A stretch of DNA of 64,000 bases from Pedobacter africanus (GTDB lineage Bacteria > Bacteroidota > Bacteroidia > Sphingobacteriales > Sphingobacteriaceae), in assembly GCF_900176535.1 (NCBI RefSeq), contig NZ_FWXT01000001.1, forward strand, positions 2,976,001 through 3,040,000. The letters run 5' to 3'. Below, one piece after another: positions 35,484 through 45,113 of the stretch. A program made the position numbers and the translations under genes. The notes beneath the pieces are model-generated. The model worked only from the letters and a program-made list of their open reading frames with translations, was not told where the DNA came from and did no database searches. Positions within the stretch are counted from its first letter, which is position 1. Every line of letters begins with the position of its first letter.

Positions 35484-36563
35484 ATGAGATGGACAGTCAA
35501 ATCTAAAATAATGGCCATTGCTATTGTTTTAATGAACCAGCTATCGCTGAGCGCTCAGAACCTTTTGAATATGCAGGATTGGGTAGAGGGGCAGGGGAGC
35601 GCAGGCATATTTGGTGCAAATGGGTCTAGTGCAGAAAATGTGAGAGAGTGGGGAATTGGCCCTCATGGAAAGCGGGTGCTGCTATGGAAAGCAATCCCAG
35701 ATGGAAATTCCAATGCAGATGGCGGATGGAATTCTTTGCCTTTTGCAATTAATCACAACAGCATGTACCGCTTTACGGTATGGATGAAAAAAACGAATTC
35801 CGTTTCTGGTGACTCGTATTTAGGTTGTGGTGAAGTACTGGGATTGGACGGTGTTGCTAATGGCAATCCGTATTTCTGGTATGGGGATTTGCCGGAGCTG
35901 AACAAATGGTACCTGATTGTGGGCTACGTTCACGGTAGTGGTGATCCTTCAACAACTAGTTATGGTGGAATTTATGACGGAGTAACCGGAGCTAAGGTTA
36001 ATGAAATTATGGATTATAAATTCTCCACGTCATCAACCACCACTTACCATCGATCCTATTTATACTATGATCCGGATGTAAATGACCGGCAATACTTTTA
36101 TGCGCCACGGGTAGATATGGTAAACGGAGACGAGCCTTCAATAGCTTCCTTGTTGGGAGTTCAGCCCTCTTCATCCGAACAATCTTATTTCTCTGGAAAA
36201 GTAGGAATCGGTACAACAGACACCAAAGGTTATAAACTGGCTGTTGCAGGCAATATGGTTACAGAATCGGTTAAGGTTAGCTTACAGGGAGCCTGGCCAG
36301 ATTATGTTTTTACAAAAGAACATCAACTTCCAACCCTTCAGGAAACTGAAAAACACATTAAAGACAAAGGGCATTTGCCGGGTATTCCTTCTGCAGCGGA
36401 GGTGAAGGCTGGTGGGATTGATTTGGGAGAGATGAATGCGAAGCTGCTGCAGAAGATTGAGGAGCTGACCCTGCATTTGATTGAGATGGATAAACGGTTA
36501 ATTGATGAACGTAAGGTTAACCAAAACCTGGAAGAAAGACTAAGGAAGACAGAAATCAAATGA
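35484..36563 (+). CDS. Secreted stalk protein with beta-sandwich head and shared C-terminal module
   Basis: 359 residues with a signal peptide ending LSLSAQ. Residues about 30-230 form a beta-rich domain with GWNSLPFAINHNSMYRFTVW and an aromatic-rich core, suggestive of a carbohydrate-binding or laminin-like fold. A single KVGIGTTDTKGYKLAV unit follows, then the shared module (WPDYVF, LPTLQETEKHIKDKGHLPGI, LGEMNAKLLQKIEELTLHLI) and a coiled-coil tail. It starts 17 bases after the first stalk gene. The head differs completely from its neighbours while the module DNA is almost identical. Confidence 0.72.
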   Translation: MRWTVKSKIMAIAIVLMNQLSLSAQNLLNMQDWVEGQGSAGIFGANGSSAENVREWGIGPHGKRVLLWKAIPDGNSNADGGWNSLPFAINHNSMYRFTVWMKKTNSVSGDSYLGCGEVLGLDGVANGNPYFWYGDLPELNKWYLIVGYVHGSGDPSTTSYGGIYDGVTGAKVNEIMDYKFSTSSTTTYHRSYLYYDPDVNDRQYFYAPRVDMVNGDEPSIASLLGVQPSSSEQSYFSGKVGIGTTDTKGYKLAVAGNMVTESVKVSLQGAWPDYVFTKEHQLPTLQETEKHIKDKGHLPGIPSAAEVKAGGIDLGEMNAKLLQKIEELTLHLIEMDKRLIDERKVNQNLEERLRKTEIK

Positions 36564-36585
36564 GTAATCATTAAAACTTAAATAC

Positions 36586-39500
36586 ATGAAGAATATAAAG
36601 AAAAAATGGATTAAAATAATTGCTATTCTAGCCATTTTCCATTGTGCAACAATATTAACAGGCAATGCTCAGGAAACACGTGTTTCGATTCCAATTCCGC
36701 CTTCGCCCACTGCTGCTGGTCTCGGAGCATATGCGGAGACTCCTGTTTCTACCTATACAGGTGTGCCTTCGATCAACATTCCACTGTATGAAATAGATGC
36801 AAAGGGATTTAAATTGCCAATATCATTAGCCTATCAGGCAACTGGTGTAAGGGTTGAGGACGAAGCGTCATGGGTAGGTTTGGGCTGGAGTCTGTTTGCT
36901 GGAGGAGTAATTACCAGATCAGTCAAGGGATTAGATGATATCCCTGTTGAGAGTAGTAGTGGAACAGGTCATATCGGTTATCCTGATGTTAAACTGCCGA
37001 GCGTGGGGGAAGATAATGTTTATCCAGGAGGGAACAATACTCAGGACGAGGTGCTGGCAAATTCTATTCTTAGTAAGCAGTACGACCCAGAGCCTGACGT
37101 ATTTTATTTTAATTTTTTAGGGAACTCCGGAAAGTTTATTTTCAAACCCAGGGAATCTGTTTCCCAACCCCTGGAGGTTCAGCTGATTTCGCAGCAGAAA
37201 ATGCAGATTGATGTTTCCTTAAATATTCAAACCAATTCATATGAATGGGTAATTACAACTGTAGATGGAAATCGATTTTTCTTCAGTACTCCGGAAAAAA
37301 CAAAAAGTTATACACAAACCTTGCCTGCTTTAGATTGGAATAGTGACCCGATGCAACAATACCCTCAATTGCATACCTCTGCATGGTATCTAAAACAGAT
37401 TATTACAAATAAAGGCGAGATTATAGATTTTCAGTATACCGATCCCTCGCCTAATGGAAGTAGGAGAGCAATTTTGAAGAGTGAAATGTATGCTAAATAT
37501 CTCTATACTGAGGACCTTTTTCCTGGGGTTCAATGTGAGAGTGATCCTGCTTGCAGCAGTAGTACTCATTTTTATACAAATAGTCTGATGATCAACTACG
37601 ACGTATACTTAAAAGAAATTCGGTATAAGCATGTTTCTATTGAATTTTCGACAGCATCAAGGGAAGATATTGCACCTTATAATGACCTATATGTTACCAA
37701 TACACAACCTCAAAAATTAACCCGAATGACCATTAACAGGGTTATCAATGGTCAAAAGGAATTATTCAAATTTTTTGATTTTCAAACTGATTATTTCGAA
37801 AGTGGGACTAATAGAGGGACGTTAAGTAAGCGATTAAGACTAAAATCTGTAACAGAAAAAACAGCATCTGAAAGTAAGCCTCCATATGTGTTTGATTATA
37901 ATGAATTTAACAACTATAGTATTGCTGATAAAGATTCCAGGTCTAAAGATCATTGGGGTTTTTACAATGGTAAGGACAATACCAATATACTGACTATGGG
38001 AGTGGCCAAGCCCACCACTATTCCGCGTATCAGGGTTGTAAATCCCTTGTCCGGGGCGGTTGATTATGTAAATGGAGCAAATAGAGAATGTGATGCCAAT
38101 TATTTAAAAATTGGTTCGTTGTCTAAAATCACTTTTCCCACCGGAGGTTCTGAAAATTTCGACTATGAACCTAATGACTACCTAGAGCCGGAACTTGCTA
38201 AAATTCCGCACGTTGTATCCTTTTTTAGGTATGGAGAACATGTTCCAAATCCTCCGGGACCAGAGATGCCTTCTTATACATTGAACCTATCTCAAACTAC
38301 ATTAATCGAATTTCTTGTAGCAGCTTCTGTTTCATCGCCCGCGTGTAATCTTGAAACCATGGATAGAACAGTTGCTTCAATTATCAATACCTCGACTAAT
38401 GTGCCCATACACATAACGCTTAATTTCGGCTGTAATAAAAATGACAGAACCAATTACATTACAGAGTTACCGGCTGGAACCTACAATGTGGTAGTTTATG
38501 CTACTCCCTACTTTACTACGGAAGGTACTCTGAAATGGGAAGAAATTACAGGGAGTTACACGTTATCGAAAGTTGGAGGAGGGATGAGAATTAAACGCAT
38601 CAGAAAACTGGATGGTATCACGCAAAAGGAGGCAATTACAAATTATAAGTATACAACTTCTGATGGTACTGCAAGTAGCGGTAAATTAATGAGTCCGCTT
38701 GTATATGATTATAATTGGTATAATGTTTTAAATGTTACTTGTCAGATTTTGGGGGGGAGCTATCGGGACGATCAAAAATGCTATTATAATTATAGTGAGT
38801 CAGCGCCGTATATTCCACTTTCGAATTCGGCTAACGGAAGTGCTGTTGGTTATAGTGAAGTATCTGTGGAACTTACAGACGGGATTTCTATGTCAGGAGG
38901 AAAGACCGTTTACCATTACCTGAATGAACCAGATGTTTTTTTCTCACGGTATCTTCCCACGCGGCCAGATTTGTCGAATGGCTTAATGAGCAGAAAAGAA
39001 GAGTTTCTTAAAAATAGTCAGGGAGCTTATGTAAAAATCCGGGAACTTGAAATTGGCTATCAACGAGAAGATTCATCTAGAGTGAGGTTAGTTGGAATGA
39101 AAGTACTCATGCCTCAAGGCTACCCTTGGTACTTGAATTATTCAGATACGTTCAAATTTTATTCAACTTATTCTGATTGGTGGCATAAGAAAACGGAAAA
39201 ATTGACAAACCTTCCTTATGGAGAGGGAGCTGTTACGTCTGTCAATATCGAAAATACAGATTTTTTCTATGAGAACCCGGAGCATAAACTATTAACGAAA
39301 ACTGTTTTGACGAATAGTGATGGAAGCAATACCATTACAAAATACCTCCGCCCTGCTGACTATTTAAATGCTAACAATGCAGTGTTGGACGAGATGAGGA
39401 GCTTTGCTCATATGCATGATAGGGTGATAGAGGAAATTGTTGAAATAGAAAAAGGAGGGCAACAAAAAACAAAAACTGCGGCATTTACAGAATATGATTA

Positions 39501-40035
39501 TGGAGATTTATCCATGGTTCCCCGGTCTACACATGCGCTAAAAAATGCCGAATCTAAATCTGGCTTTGTGAACTCATTGTCCAATGGAATGCCGAATGAT
39601 TCGGATTATAGCCTAACTGCTACTTATCGTTATGACCCATGGTCAGGAAACGTAACTGAAATAGAAGAAGAGGGCAATAGTTATACAACGATTTTATGGG
39701 GATATGGAAATCTCTATCCCATTGCCAAGATTGAAAATGCACGAAGGGTAGATGTTGAGGCCGTAATTAGTGGTATGGATTTGGGTGCTTTTGGTGAAGG
39801 TTATCATAGTGATTCAGAGGTAAACTCATTTTTAGCGCCCCTAAGGACCAGTGCGGCATTGAAACATGCATTTATTACAACCTATACCTATAAACCATTA
39901 GTAGGTATTACAAGTGCTATGGACACCAAAGGAATGAAAGTTTATTATGAGTATGACAGCTTTGGTAGGTTACGGTTCGAAAAAGACCAGAATGGGAATA
40001 TCATTAAAAGTTACGATTATCATTATAAACTTTAA
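36586..40035 (+). CDS. Secreted SpvB/YD-repeat Rhs partner protein
   Basis: 1149 residues with a signal peptide ending LTGNAQ. The opening after it (PSPTAAGLGAYAETPVSTYTG, then VEDEASWVGLGWSLFAGGVI) is the conserved start of Bacteroidota proteins that pair with Rhs proteins. The body is beta-rich, and the C-terminus holds YD-type units (TTYRYDPWSG-like, YYEYDSFGRLRFEKDQNGNI) ending SYDYHYKL. It probably forms part of the beta-cocoon that encapsulates the toxin, as TcB does with TcC. It lies 12 bases before the toxin-bearing Rhs gene. The paralogue at 48285 shares both ends, with a diverged middle. Confidence 0.8.
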   Translation: MKNIKKKWIKIIAILAIFHCATILTGNAQETRVSIPIPPSPTAAGLGAYAETPVSTYTGVPSINIPLYEIDAKGFKLPISLAYQATGVRVEDEASWVGLGWSLFAGGVITRSVKGLDDIPVESSSGTGHIGYPDVKLPSVGEDNVYPGGNNTQDEVLANSILSKQYDPEPDVFYFNFLGNSGKFIFKPRESVSQPLEVQLISQQKMQIDVSLNIQTNSYEWVITTVDGNRFFFSTPEKTKSYTQTLPALDWNSDPMQQYPQLHTSAWYLKQIITNKGEIIDFQYTDPSPNGSRRAILKSEMYAKYLYTEDLFPGVQCESDPACSSSTHFYTNSLMINYDVYLKEIRYKHVSIEFSTASREDIAPYNDLYVTNTQPQKLTRMTINRVINGQKELFKFFDFQTDYFESGTNRGTLSKRLRLKSVTEKTASESKPPYVFDYNEFNNYSIADKDSRSKDHWGFYNGKDNTNILTMGVAKPTTIPRIRVVNPLSGAVDYVNGANRECDANYLKIGSLSKITFPTGGSENFDYEPNDYLEPELAKIPHVVSFFRYGEHVPNPPGPEMPSYTLNLSQTTLIEFLVAASVSSPACNLETMDRTVASIINTSTNVPIHITLNFGCNKNDRTNYITELPAGTYNVVVYATPYFTTEGTLKWEEITGSYTLSKVGGGMRIKRIRKLDGITQKEAITNYKYTTSDGTASSGKLMSPLVYDYNWYNVLNVTCQILGGSYRDDQKCYYNYSESAPYIPLSNSANGSAVGYSEVSVELTDGISMSGGKTVYHYLNEPDVFFSRYLPTRPDLSNGLMSRKEEFLKNSQGAYVKIRELEIGYQREDSSRVRLVGMKVLMPQGYPWYLNYSDTFKFYSTYSDWWHKKTEKLTNLPYGEGAVTSVNIENTDFFYENPEHKLLTKTVLTNSDGSNTITKYLRPADYLNANNAVLDEMRSFAHMHDRVIEEIVEIEKGGQQKTKTAAFTEYDYGDLSMVPRSTHALKNAESKSGFVNSLSNGMPNDSDYSLTATYRYDPWSGNVTEIEEEGNSYTTILWGYGNLYPIAKIENARRVDVEAVISGMDLGAFGEGYHSDSEVNSFLAPLRTSAALKHAFITTYTYKPLVGITSAMDTKGMKVYYEYDSFGRLRFEKDQNGNIIKSYDYHYKL

Positions 40036-40046
40036 CGCCTTATACC

Positions 40047-43000
40047 ATGAAAAGATATCTGAATTTAAAGCCTGAAAAGGCATGGAAATATATCGCTGTT
40101 TGCTTGCTTGCAGGGTTTACAGGTGCAAAAGCGCAGCAACCAAACCCTATCTTAAATGTTTACAATAATGAAACCGAGATTAAAGGTGTACGGAGTGTAA
40201 CCTTAAAGGATGGCTTTTATATACCTGCAGGAAAAACGGTAAGGATCTTTGCCCTGGCTAGTTTCAAGGAATGTGTACCCCTCCTGAGCAGCTTAAGTGA
40301 TAATCAGAATTACGTGAGTACCAAAATATTCAAAGTACCGGGGGTATTGAACAGCACCCAGGTGAACCAAAGCGGTCGTAGCACCTGTGAGGTGAACCAA
40401 ACGGTGCAGTATCTTGACGGTTTGGGCAGGCCTTTGCAAACGGTGACAGTACAGGGTAGTCCGACTTTCAGGGATGTAGTGCAGCCGGTGGCTTATGATG
40501 CTTTGGGTAGGGAGCAGAACAAATACCTGCTCTATACAGCAGGTATTTCTACAAGCAATGGTAGTTTCAAACCAGCCGCGTTGACAGAACAGCTTGCCTT
40601 TTACAACAATCCGATTGCCCAGGCTGCGGTTGGGGTAGCTGCTATATCAGGTGCTTTTTCGGAAACTCTCTTTGAAGCCTCACCCTTAAATCGTGTATTA
40701 GAACAAGGCTCTCCTGGAGCCAACTGGCAACTGAGCGCGGGTCATACCCAGAAAATAAAGTATAGCACTAATATATCCGACGAAGTAAAACTCTGGGTCG
40801 TGACAGCAACTGGAGCTAGTGGGGCAACAAGCTATGAAGAGGGAAAATTGTATAAAACAATTACTAAAGATGAAAACTGGACAAGTGGGGATGGGAAATC
40901 GGGTACGGTTGAGGAGTTTAAAGACCAGGAAGGAAAAGTGGTGCTGAAAAGGACTTATAACACCGGGGAAATAGCCCATTCCACTTATTATGTTTATGAT
41001 GATTTAGGGAATTTGAGGTATGTACTGCCCCCGGCAGTCTCTGTAAATTCGTTTACAGAGGCAGATGCTGTGTTCAGTCAGTTCATCTATGGATACCACT
41101 ATGATGGCCGCAAGCGGATTGTTGAGAAGCAGATCCCGGGCAAAGGTCGGGAAGAGATGGTTTATAACAAACGGGATCAGCTGGTATTGAGCCGTGATGC
41201 CGAACAACATGCCAAGGGCAAATGGCTATTTACCAAGTACGACGCTCTGGGCAGGGTGATAATGACGGGGGTTCATTCCAATACTGCTGGCAGGGCTGCA
41301 TTGCAATTGGCAATGGATGCCCAAAGTACTTTATGGGAAGGTAGGGATGACGGCAATAACAGTAGTACCGGAACAGGTTATACAAATTCGGTATTGCCAA
41401 ATACTGGCATTGATACTTATTTCACCATCAATTACTACGATGATTACAATTTTTATGGCAATACCTTCCTCCCACCAAATGGCAGCACCCAAATGCCTGC
41501 TGCAAGGACTAAGGGATTGCAGACCGGTGGTTTTGTATACCAGTTGGGGAGTAGTACAACCCGTTATCTGAATGTAAACTATTACGATGAGGAGGGAAGG
41601 GTGATCCGTACGGCATCAGAAAACCATTTAGGAGGTAAAGATTATACCGACAATACCTGGAACTTTGCTGGTGAACTGACAGCCAGTACCCGTACTCATA
41701 CAGGCAGTGCCTCTGGCCCTGAAACGATCATTGCCACCCGTTATGAGTATGACCATATGGGCAGGGAACTGGCTACGATGCAATCCATCAACGGGCAACC
41801 AGAAGTGGTGTTGAGCAAATTGGCCTATAATGAGGTTGGGCAGTTGCTGAAAAAAGAGCTGCACAGCGGGGACAATGGCACCACCTTCTTGCAGAATACC
41901 AGTTATGCGTATAATGAGCGAGGTTGGCTGAATAACAGCAAATCAGATCAGTTCAGCATCAACCTAAAGTATGATACGGGTACTATTCCACAGTACAATG
42001 GCAATATTGCCAATCAGGAATGGGGTGCCGGTACCAGCTACCCAAATGTTTATACCTACGAGTATGACAAGCTGAACCGCTTGAAAAGTGGGGTGAGTAC
42101 AGGTGTTGTAATGAGCGAGTATCTCACCTATGACTTGATGGGCAATATTGCTTCCATGAACAGGGATGGCGCAGGAGCAAGTACTTACAGCTATACCGGT
42201 AACAAATTAAACAGTATTAGCGGTGCGCTTACAACGGGAGGTTATGTTTATGACTTGAACGGCAATGCAACTACTGATGGAAGAAAAGGGGTAACGATAG
42301 GTTACAATATCCTGAACCTGCCTTCAACAGTAAGTAAATCAGGCTTAAGCATGAGTTATACTTATGATGCTGCTGGTAATAAACTGAAGAAAGTAAGTAG
42401 TGATGAAGCGACTTCAGATTATGTGGGCGGCATCCAATATACCGGTGGTGCAATTGATTTCATCATTACCGAAGAAGGCAAGGCCAGGAATAACGGGGGT
42501 ACTTATGTTTATGAATATAACCTGACAGACCATCTGGGAAATGTACGCTATACCTTTAACCAACATCCAACTACTGGCGCAGTTCAGGGCCTGCAGTCTA
42601 ATAATTACTATCCATTTGGAAAACAAGTTGGAGGTACAGGGGTAAATAAATATCTTTATAACGGCAAGGAGTTGCAGAATGAGCTGGGACAGCTCGATTA
42701 TGGTGCAAGGTTTTATGACCCGGAAATAGGAAGATGGAATGTGGTGGATCCGTTGGCGGAGAAACATTTTAACGTTAATCCTTACAATTATGTACTAAAT
42801 AATCCTATTAATTTTATTGATCCTTTAGGACTTGATACTATTCCTGTTAATAAAATTGTAGAGAATAGATCCGATGCTAGACAATTTAATCCTGCGAAGG
42901 ATGAGATTGCTTTAGATCGTAATGCTGTTGTGATTCGGCCCGAGGTTAATATGGGGACTGGCGAAACAGAGGGAATGTTAGGCGCTGCGGTTCCTATCGC

Positions 43001-43448
43001 ATTAACAAGTTCTGCAATCGACGGACCATTACCTATCGGCGAAGCAATCGGCGCAGGTATAATAACTGCAGCTGCAGTGCATGATGCCTTGACCAGGGTA
43101 TATGTTACCTATACGTTGGTTGGTCCACAAGGGCAGATTTACGTTGGAAGATCAAGTGGATATGGTGATCCTCAATCCATAATGATGAATAGGTATTATG
43201 GACATCATATGCGAGCTTTGGGATATAGAAACCCGGTACTTGATAGGTCAATTGTTGGAGTCATGGGTTATACTGCAATTAGAGGTAGAGAGCAACAGTT
43301 AATCGACAGTTATGGTGGTATAGGAAGTAGCAGAGTTGGGAATAGGATAAGAGGCGTTGGATATTATAATCCTGCTGGGCCAGGATATCATAAAATGTCG
43401 GATTTTGCTTTTGGACCACTATCTCCTTACACTGGCTATTTTAAATAA
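40047..43448 (+). CDS. Secreted DUF6443-Rhs protein with GIY-YIG nuclease toxin tip
   Basis: 1133 residues with a signal peptide (about 1-30, cleavage after AKAQ). An N-terminal DUF6443 region (about 85-230, TVQYLDGLGRPLQTVTVQGS) is followed by YD repeats and the Rhs core (about 850-929, LYNGKELQNELGQLDYGARF, DPEIGRWNVVDPLAEK, NNPINFIDPLGL). The C-terminal 204 residues are unlike the paralogue. They hold a GIY-YIG-type nuclease: VTYTLVGPQGQIYVGRSS, then Arg and His in MNRYYGHH, Glu in RGREQQLIDSY and Asn in VGNRIRG. This is a polymorphic toxin whose tip is released to cut nucleic acid. The candidate immunity gene starts seven bases later. Confidence 0.85.
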   Translation: MKRYLNLKPEKAWKYIAVCLLAGFTGAKAQQPNPILNVYNNETEIKGVRSVTLKDGFYIPAGKTVRIFALASFKECVPLLSSLSDNQNYVSTKIFKVPGVLNSTQVNQSGRSTCEVNQTVQYLDGLGRPLQTVTVQGSPTFRDVVQPVAYDALGREQNKYLLYTAGISTSNGSFKPAALTEQLAFYNNPIAQAAVGVAAISGAFSETLFEASPLNRVLEQGSPGANWQLSAGHTQKIKYSTNISDEVKLWVVTATGASGATSYEEGKLYKTITKDENWTSGDGKSGTVEEFKDQEGKVVLKRTYNTGEIAHSTYYVYDDLGNLRYVLPPAVSVNSFTEADAVFSQFIYGYHYDGRKRIVEKQIPGKGREEMVYNKRDQLVLSRDAEQHAKGKWLFTKYDALGRVIMTGVHSNTAGRAALQLAMDAQSTLWEGRDDGNNSSTGTGYTNSVLPNTGIDTYFTINYYDDYNFYGNTFLPPNGSTQMPAARTKGLQTGGFVYQLGSSTTRYLNVNYYDEEGRVIRTASENHLGGKDYTDNTWNFAGELTASTRTHTGSASGPETIIATRYEYDHMGRELATMQSINGQPEVVLSKLAYNEVGQLLKKELHSGDNGTTFLQNTSYAYNERGWLNNSKSDQFSINLKYDTGTIPQYNGNIANQEWGAGTSYPNVYTYEYDKLNRLKSGVSTGVVMSEYLTYDLMGNIASMNRDGAGASTYSYTGNKLNSISGALTTGGYVYDLNGNATTDGRKGVTIGYNILNLPSTVSKSGLSMSYTYDAAGNKLKKVSSDEATSDYVGGIQYTGGAIDFIITEEGKARNNGGTYVYEYNLTDHLGNVRYTFNQHPTTGAVQGLQSNNYYPFGKQVGGTGVNKYLYNGKELQNELGQLDYGARFYDPEIGRWNVVDPLAEKHFNVNPYNYVLNNPINFIDPLGLDTIPVNKIVENRSDARQFNPAKDEIALDRNAVVIRPEVNMGTGETEGMLGAAVPIALTSSAIDGPLPIGEAIGAGIITAAAVHDALTRVYVTYTLVGPQGQIYVGRSSGYGDPQSIMMNRYYGHHMRALGYRNPVLDRSIVGVMGYTAIRGREQQLIDSYGGIGSSRVGNRIRGVGYYNPAGPGYHKMSDFAFGPLSPYTGYFK

Positions 43449-43455
43449 TAACGTT

Positions 43456-43923
43456 ATGAAACAAAAAGAAGAATATCTGGTTGAGTTGGAATTTATTAAA
43501 AGCTGGAATACTACAGTTTTAGATTTTATGTCTACTAAGATACCGGAGTTAAAAGATTTTTCGGAAATAACAAAACAGAGTTTAAGCAGTTACTCCGGTA
43601 AAGTGAATAAGAATGTTCTATTGGGTTTTAGATCATCCTACAGAGATATCAATGAGATGGCTAAAAACTTGTCTCCCTTGGATTATGAAGAATTAAATAA
43701 ATTACTTTTAGCAAAATTCCATTTGGATTTTACTGATATTGATCAGCGTATCAATAGCAAAATAGCATCTGTCGTTCTGCTGGGGAGAATCGACAACGAA
43801 GAAGAATATAAAATGATCGAAGACAAAGTCAATGAACTTTGTCAGAACAAAGAGAAAAATCCAACGATTGATGCATTGAATACTTTGCTACTGAGTTATG
43901 AGCAGTCTAGCTATAATAAATAA
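43456..43923 (+). CDS. Candidate immunity protein for the GIY-YIG toxin
   Basis: 155 residues from the ATG at 43456, chosen because it follows the toxin stop by seven bases; no signal peptide, so cytoplasmic. Family not recognised. It is helical and acidic with FHLDFTDIDQRINSKIASVV and ending ALNTLLLSYEQSSYNK. Position directly after a toxin tip and small acidic nature make it the expected cognate immunity protein. The next, split gene is homologous to it. Role is inferred from context. Confidence 0.7.
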   Translation: MKQKEEYLVELEFIKSWNTTVLDFMSTKIPELKDFSEITKQSLSSYSGKVNKNVLLGFRSSYRDINEMAKNLSPLDYEELNKLLLAKFHLDFTDIDQRINSKIASVVLLGRIDNEEEYKMIEDKVNELCQNKEKNPTIDALNTLLLSYEQSSYNK

Positions 43924-43940
43924 TATACGGACTTCATTCC

Positions 43941-44407
43941 ATGAACTTGTCCATGAAAATGATAGATAAAGAATCAGATATATTAAAAACTAAATGCTTT
44001 TTGTTTAATCAATTTATGATTGAAAAAGGTGGTTTCCCAGTGGAAATGCGCTCATCTTTTGCTGCATCCAACAAACTTATTAATGAAGCTTATACTAATG
44101 GCAAGATCAAAGTACTTAGGTCTATGAGTAAGGATATGATGAACAGGTTCTAAAGCATATGCCGTTATCTACTGTTTTAGAACTAAAGACTTATTTTGCA
44201 CAATTTAATGTCGACTTTGAGGCAGTTGATAGGGCCAGGTTAAAAGCAATTGATAAAATAGTTAAAAAAGGAAAGATATCTGGCAATAGTGAATACGAAC
44301 TTCTAATTAATCGTGTCGACGATATTTATAATGATCCGAAAAGAGCGGGCGAGCTGGATATATTAAATGATTTGCTTTTAGCATTTGATGCTAATAGGAG
44401 TAGCTAA
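43941..44407 (+). pseudogene. Split paralogue of the immunity gene
   Basis: Two short frames, 43941-44153 (70 residues) and 44159-44407 (82 residues), together align along the whole 155-residue immunity protein upstream. For example, NVDFEAVDRARLKAIDKIV matches HLDFTDIDQRINSKIASVV, and LDILNDLLLAFD matches IDALNTLLLSYE. They are separated by a stop (44151-44153) and a change of frame that one extra base would repair. It is likely a second, orphan immunity gene broken by a one-base deletion. The two halves could still be made as separate peptides, which cannot be excluded. Confidence 0.7.
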
Positions 44408-44474
44408 TTCTTTCCTGTACTTTTAAAAAAGTACTTCCTTGAATTATGAAGGATTAAATATCAAAAAACGACAT

Positions 44475-44506
44475 GCCGGGGCAATTTTTTAGCCCCGGCT
44501 TTTTTT
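44475..44506 (+). terminator. Rho-independent terminator ending operon A
   Basis: Perfect 8-bp stem gccggggc / gccccggc followed by seven T, with an A-run on the left that could make it bidirectional. It lies 67 bases after the split immunity gene. Confidence 0.85.
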
Positions 44507-44690
44507 ATGAATTCCGGTTTTTTTGGTTCGGCTGGTTCTTTTGTAGGGTTTTAAAGTGGTCTAAGCGCGGTTTTTCCGCTCAAAAAAATATTTTAAAATA
44601 TTTTCAGAAAAATAACAAAGGGCAAACTGGTTGCCCTTACTATTCTTAGTATTGGAAGGTTGTTCAGGCAAGAAATGAACAGTAGGTATT

Positions 44691-44963
44691 ATGAGAATAG
44701 TTTTAACGCAGATCGAAACTACCTATGATTTGGAACTCCTGGAACAGCAGTTTTACACTGAACTGGGTATCGCTATCCGTAGCTACAGGAGGTCAAAGAA
44801 TTTGTCGCAAGATTACATGGCCAAAAAGCTGAATATTTCACAGACTGCCTACAGTAAAATGGAAGCCGGGAAGTCTGGTTTTTCTGCCTTCAGGCTAAGG
44901 CATATTTTTAAAATTTTAGGTATAGATCCTCGCATCATAATCGCACCCATTTTAGAGGGTTAA
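44691..44963 (+). CDS. Small XRE-family regulator, copy 2
   Basis: 90 residues, identical to the product of 34160-34432 except for Ile instead of Leu in FKILGIDPR. It has the same helix-turn-helix and the same position, about 150 bases before the first stalk gene of operon B. Most base differences are silent, which suggests the protein is kept under selection. Two equal regulators could control both operons together. Confidence 0.85.
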   Translation: MRIVLTQIETTYDLELLEQQFYTELGIAIRSYRRSKNLSQDYMAKKLNISQTAYSKMEAGKSGFSAFRLRHIFKILGIDPRIIIAPILEG

Positions 44964-45113
44964 GTCGAATTGTCATGAAAATATTCCTCCCGGTTATATT
45001 TTATAACTGGGAGTTCTTCTTTAGTACTGGGGGTTATGCGAATGTTCTTTTTTGTTAAGAATGAGTGGTTTAGCTTTAGCTGTCTAAGTATTTCACTCTT
45101 ATCACAACAGGTT

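Noticed and set aside
34160..44963. XRE genes as antitoxins of lost toxin-antitoxin pairs
   Set aside because: Both copies are followed by a conserved leader and the same operon design, with no toxin-like gene; a regulator of the operon is simpler.
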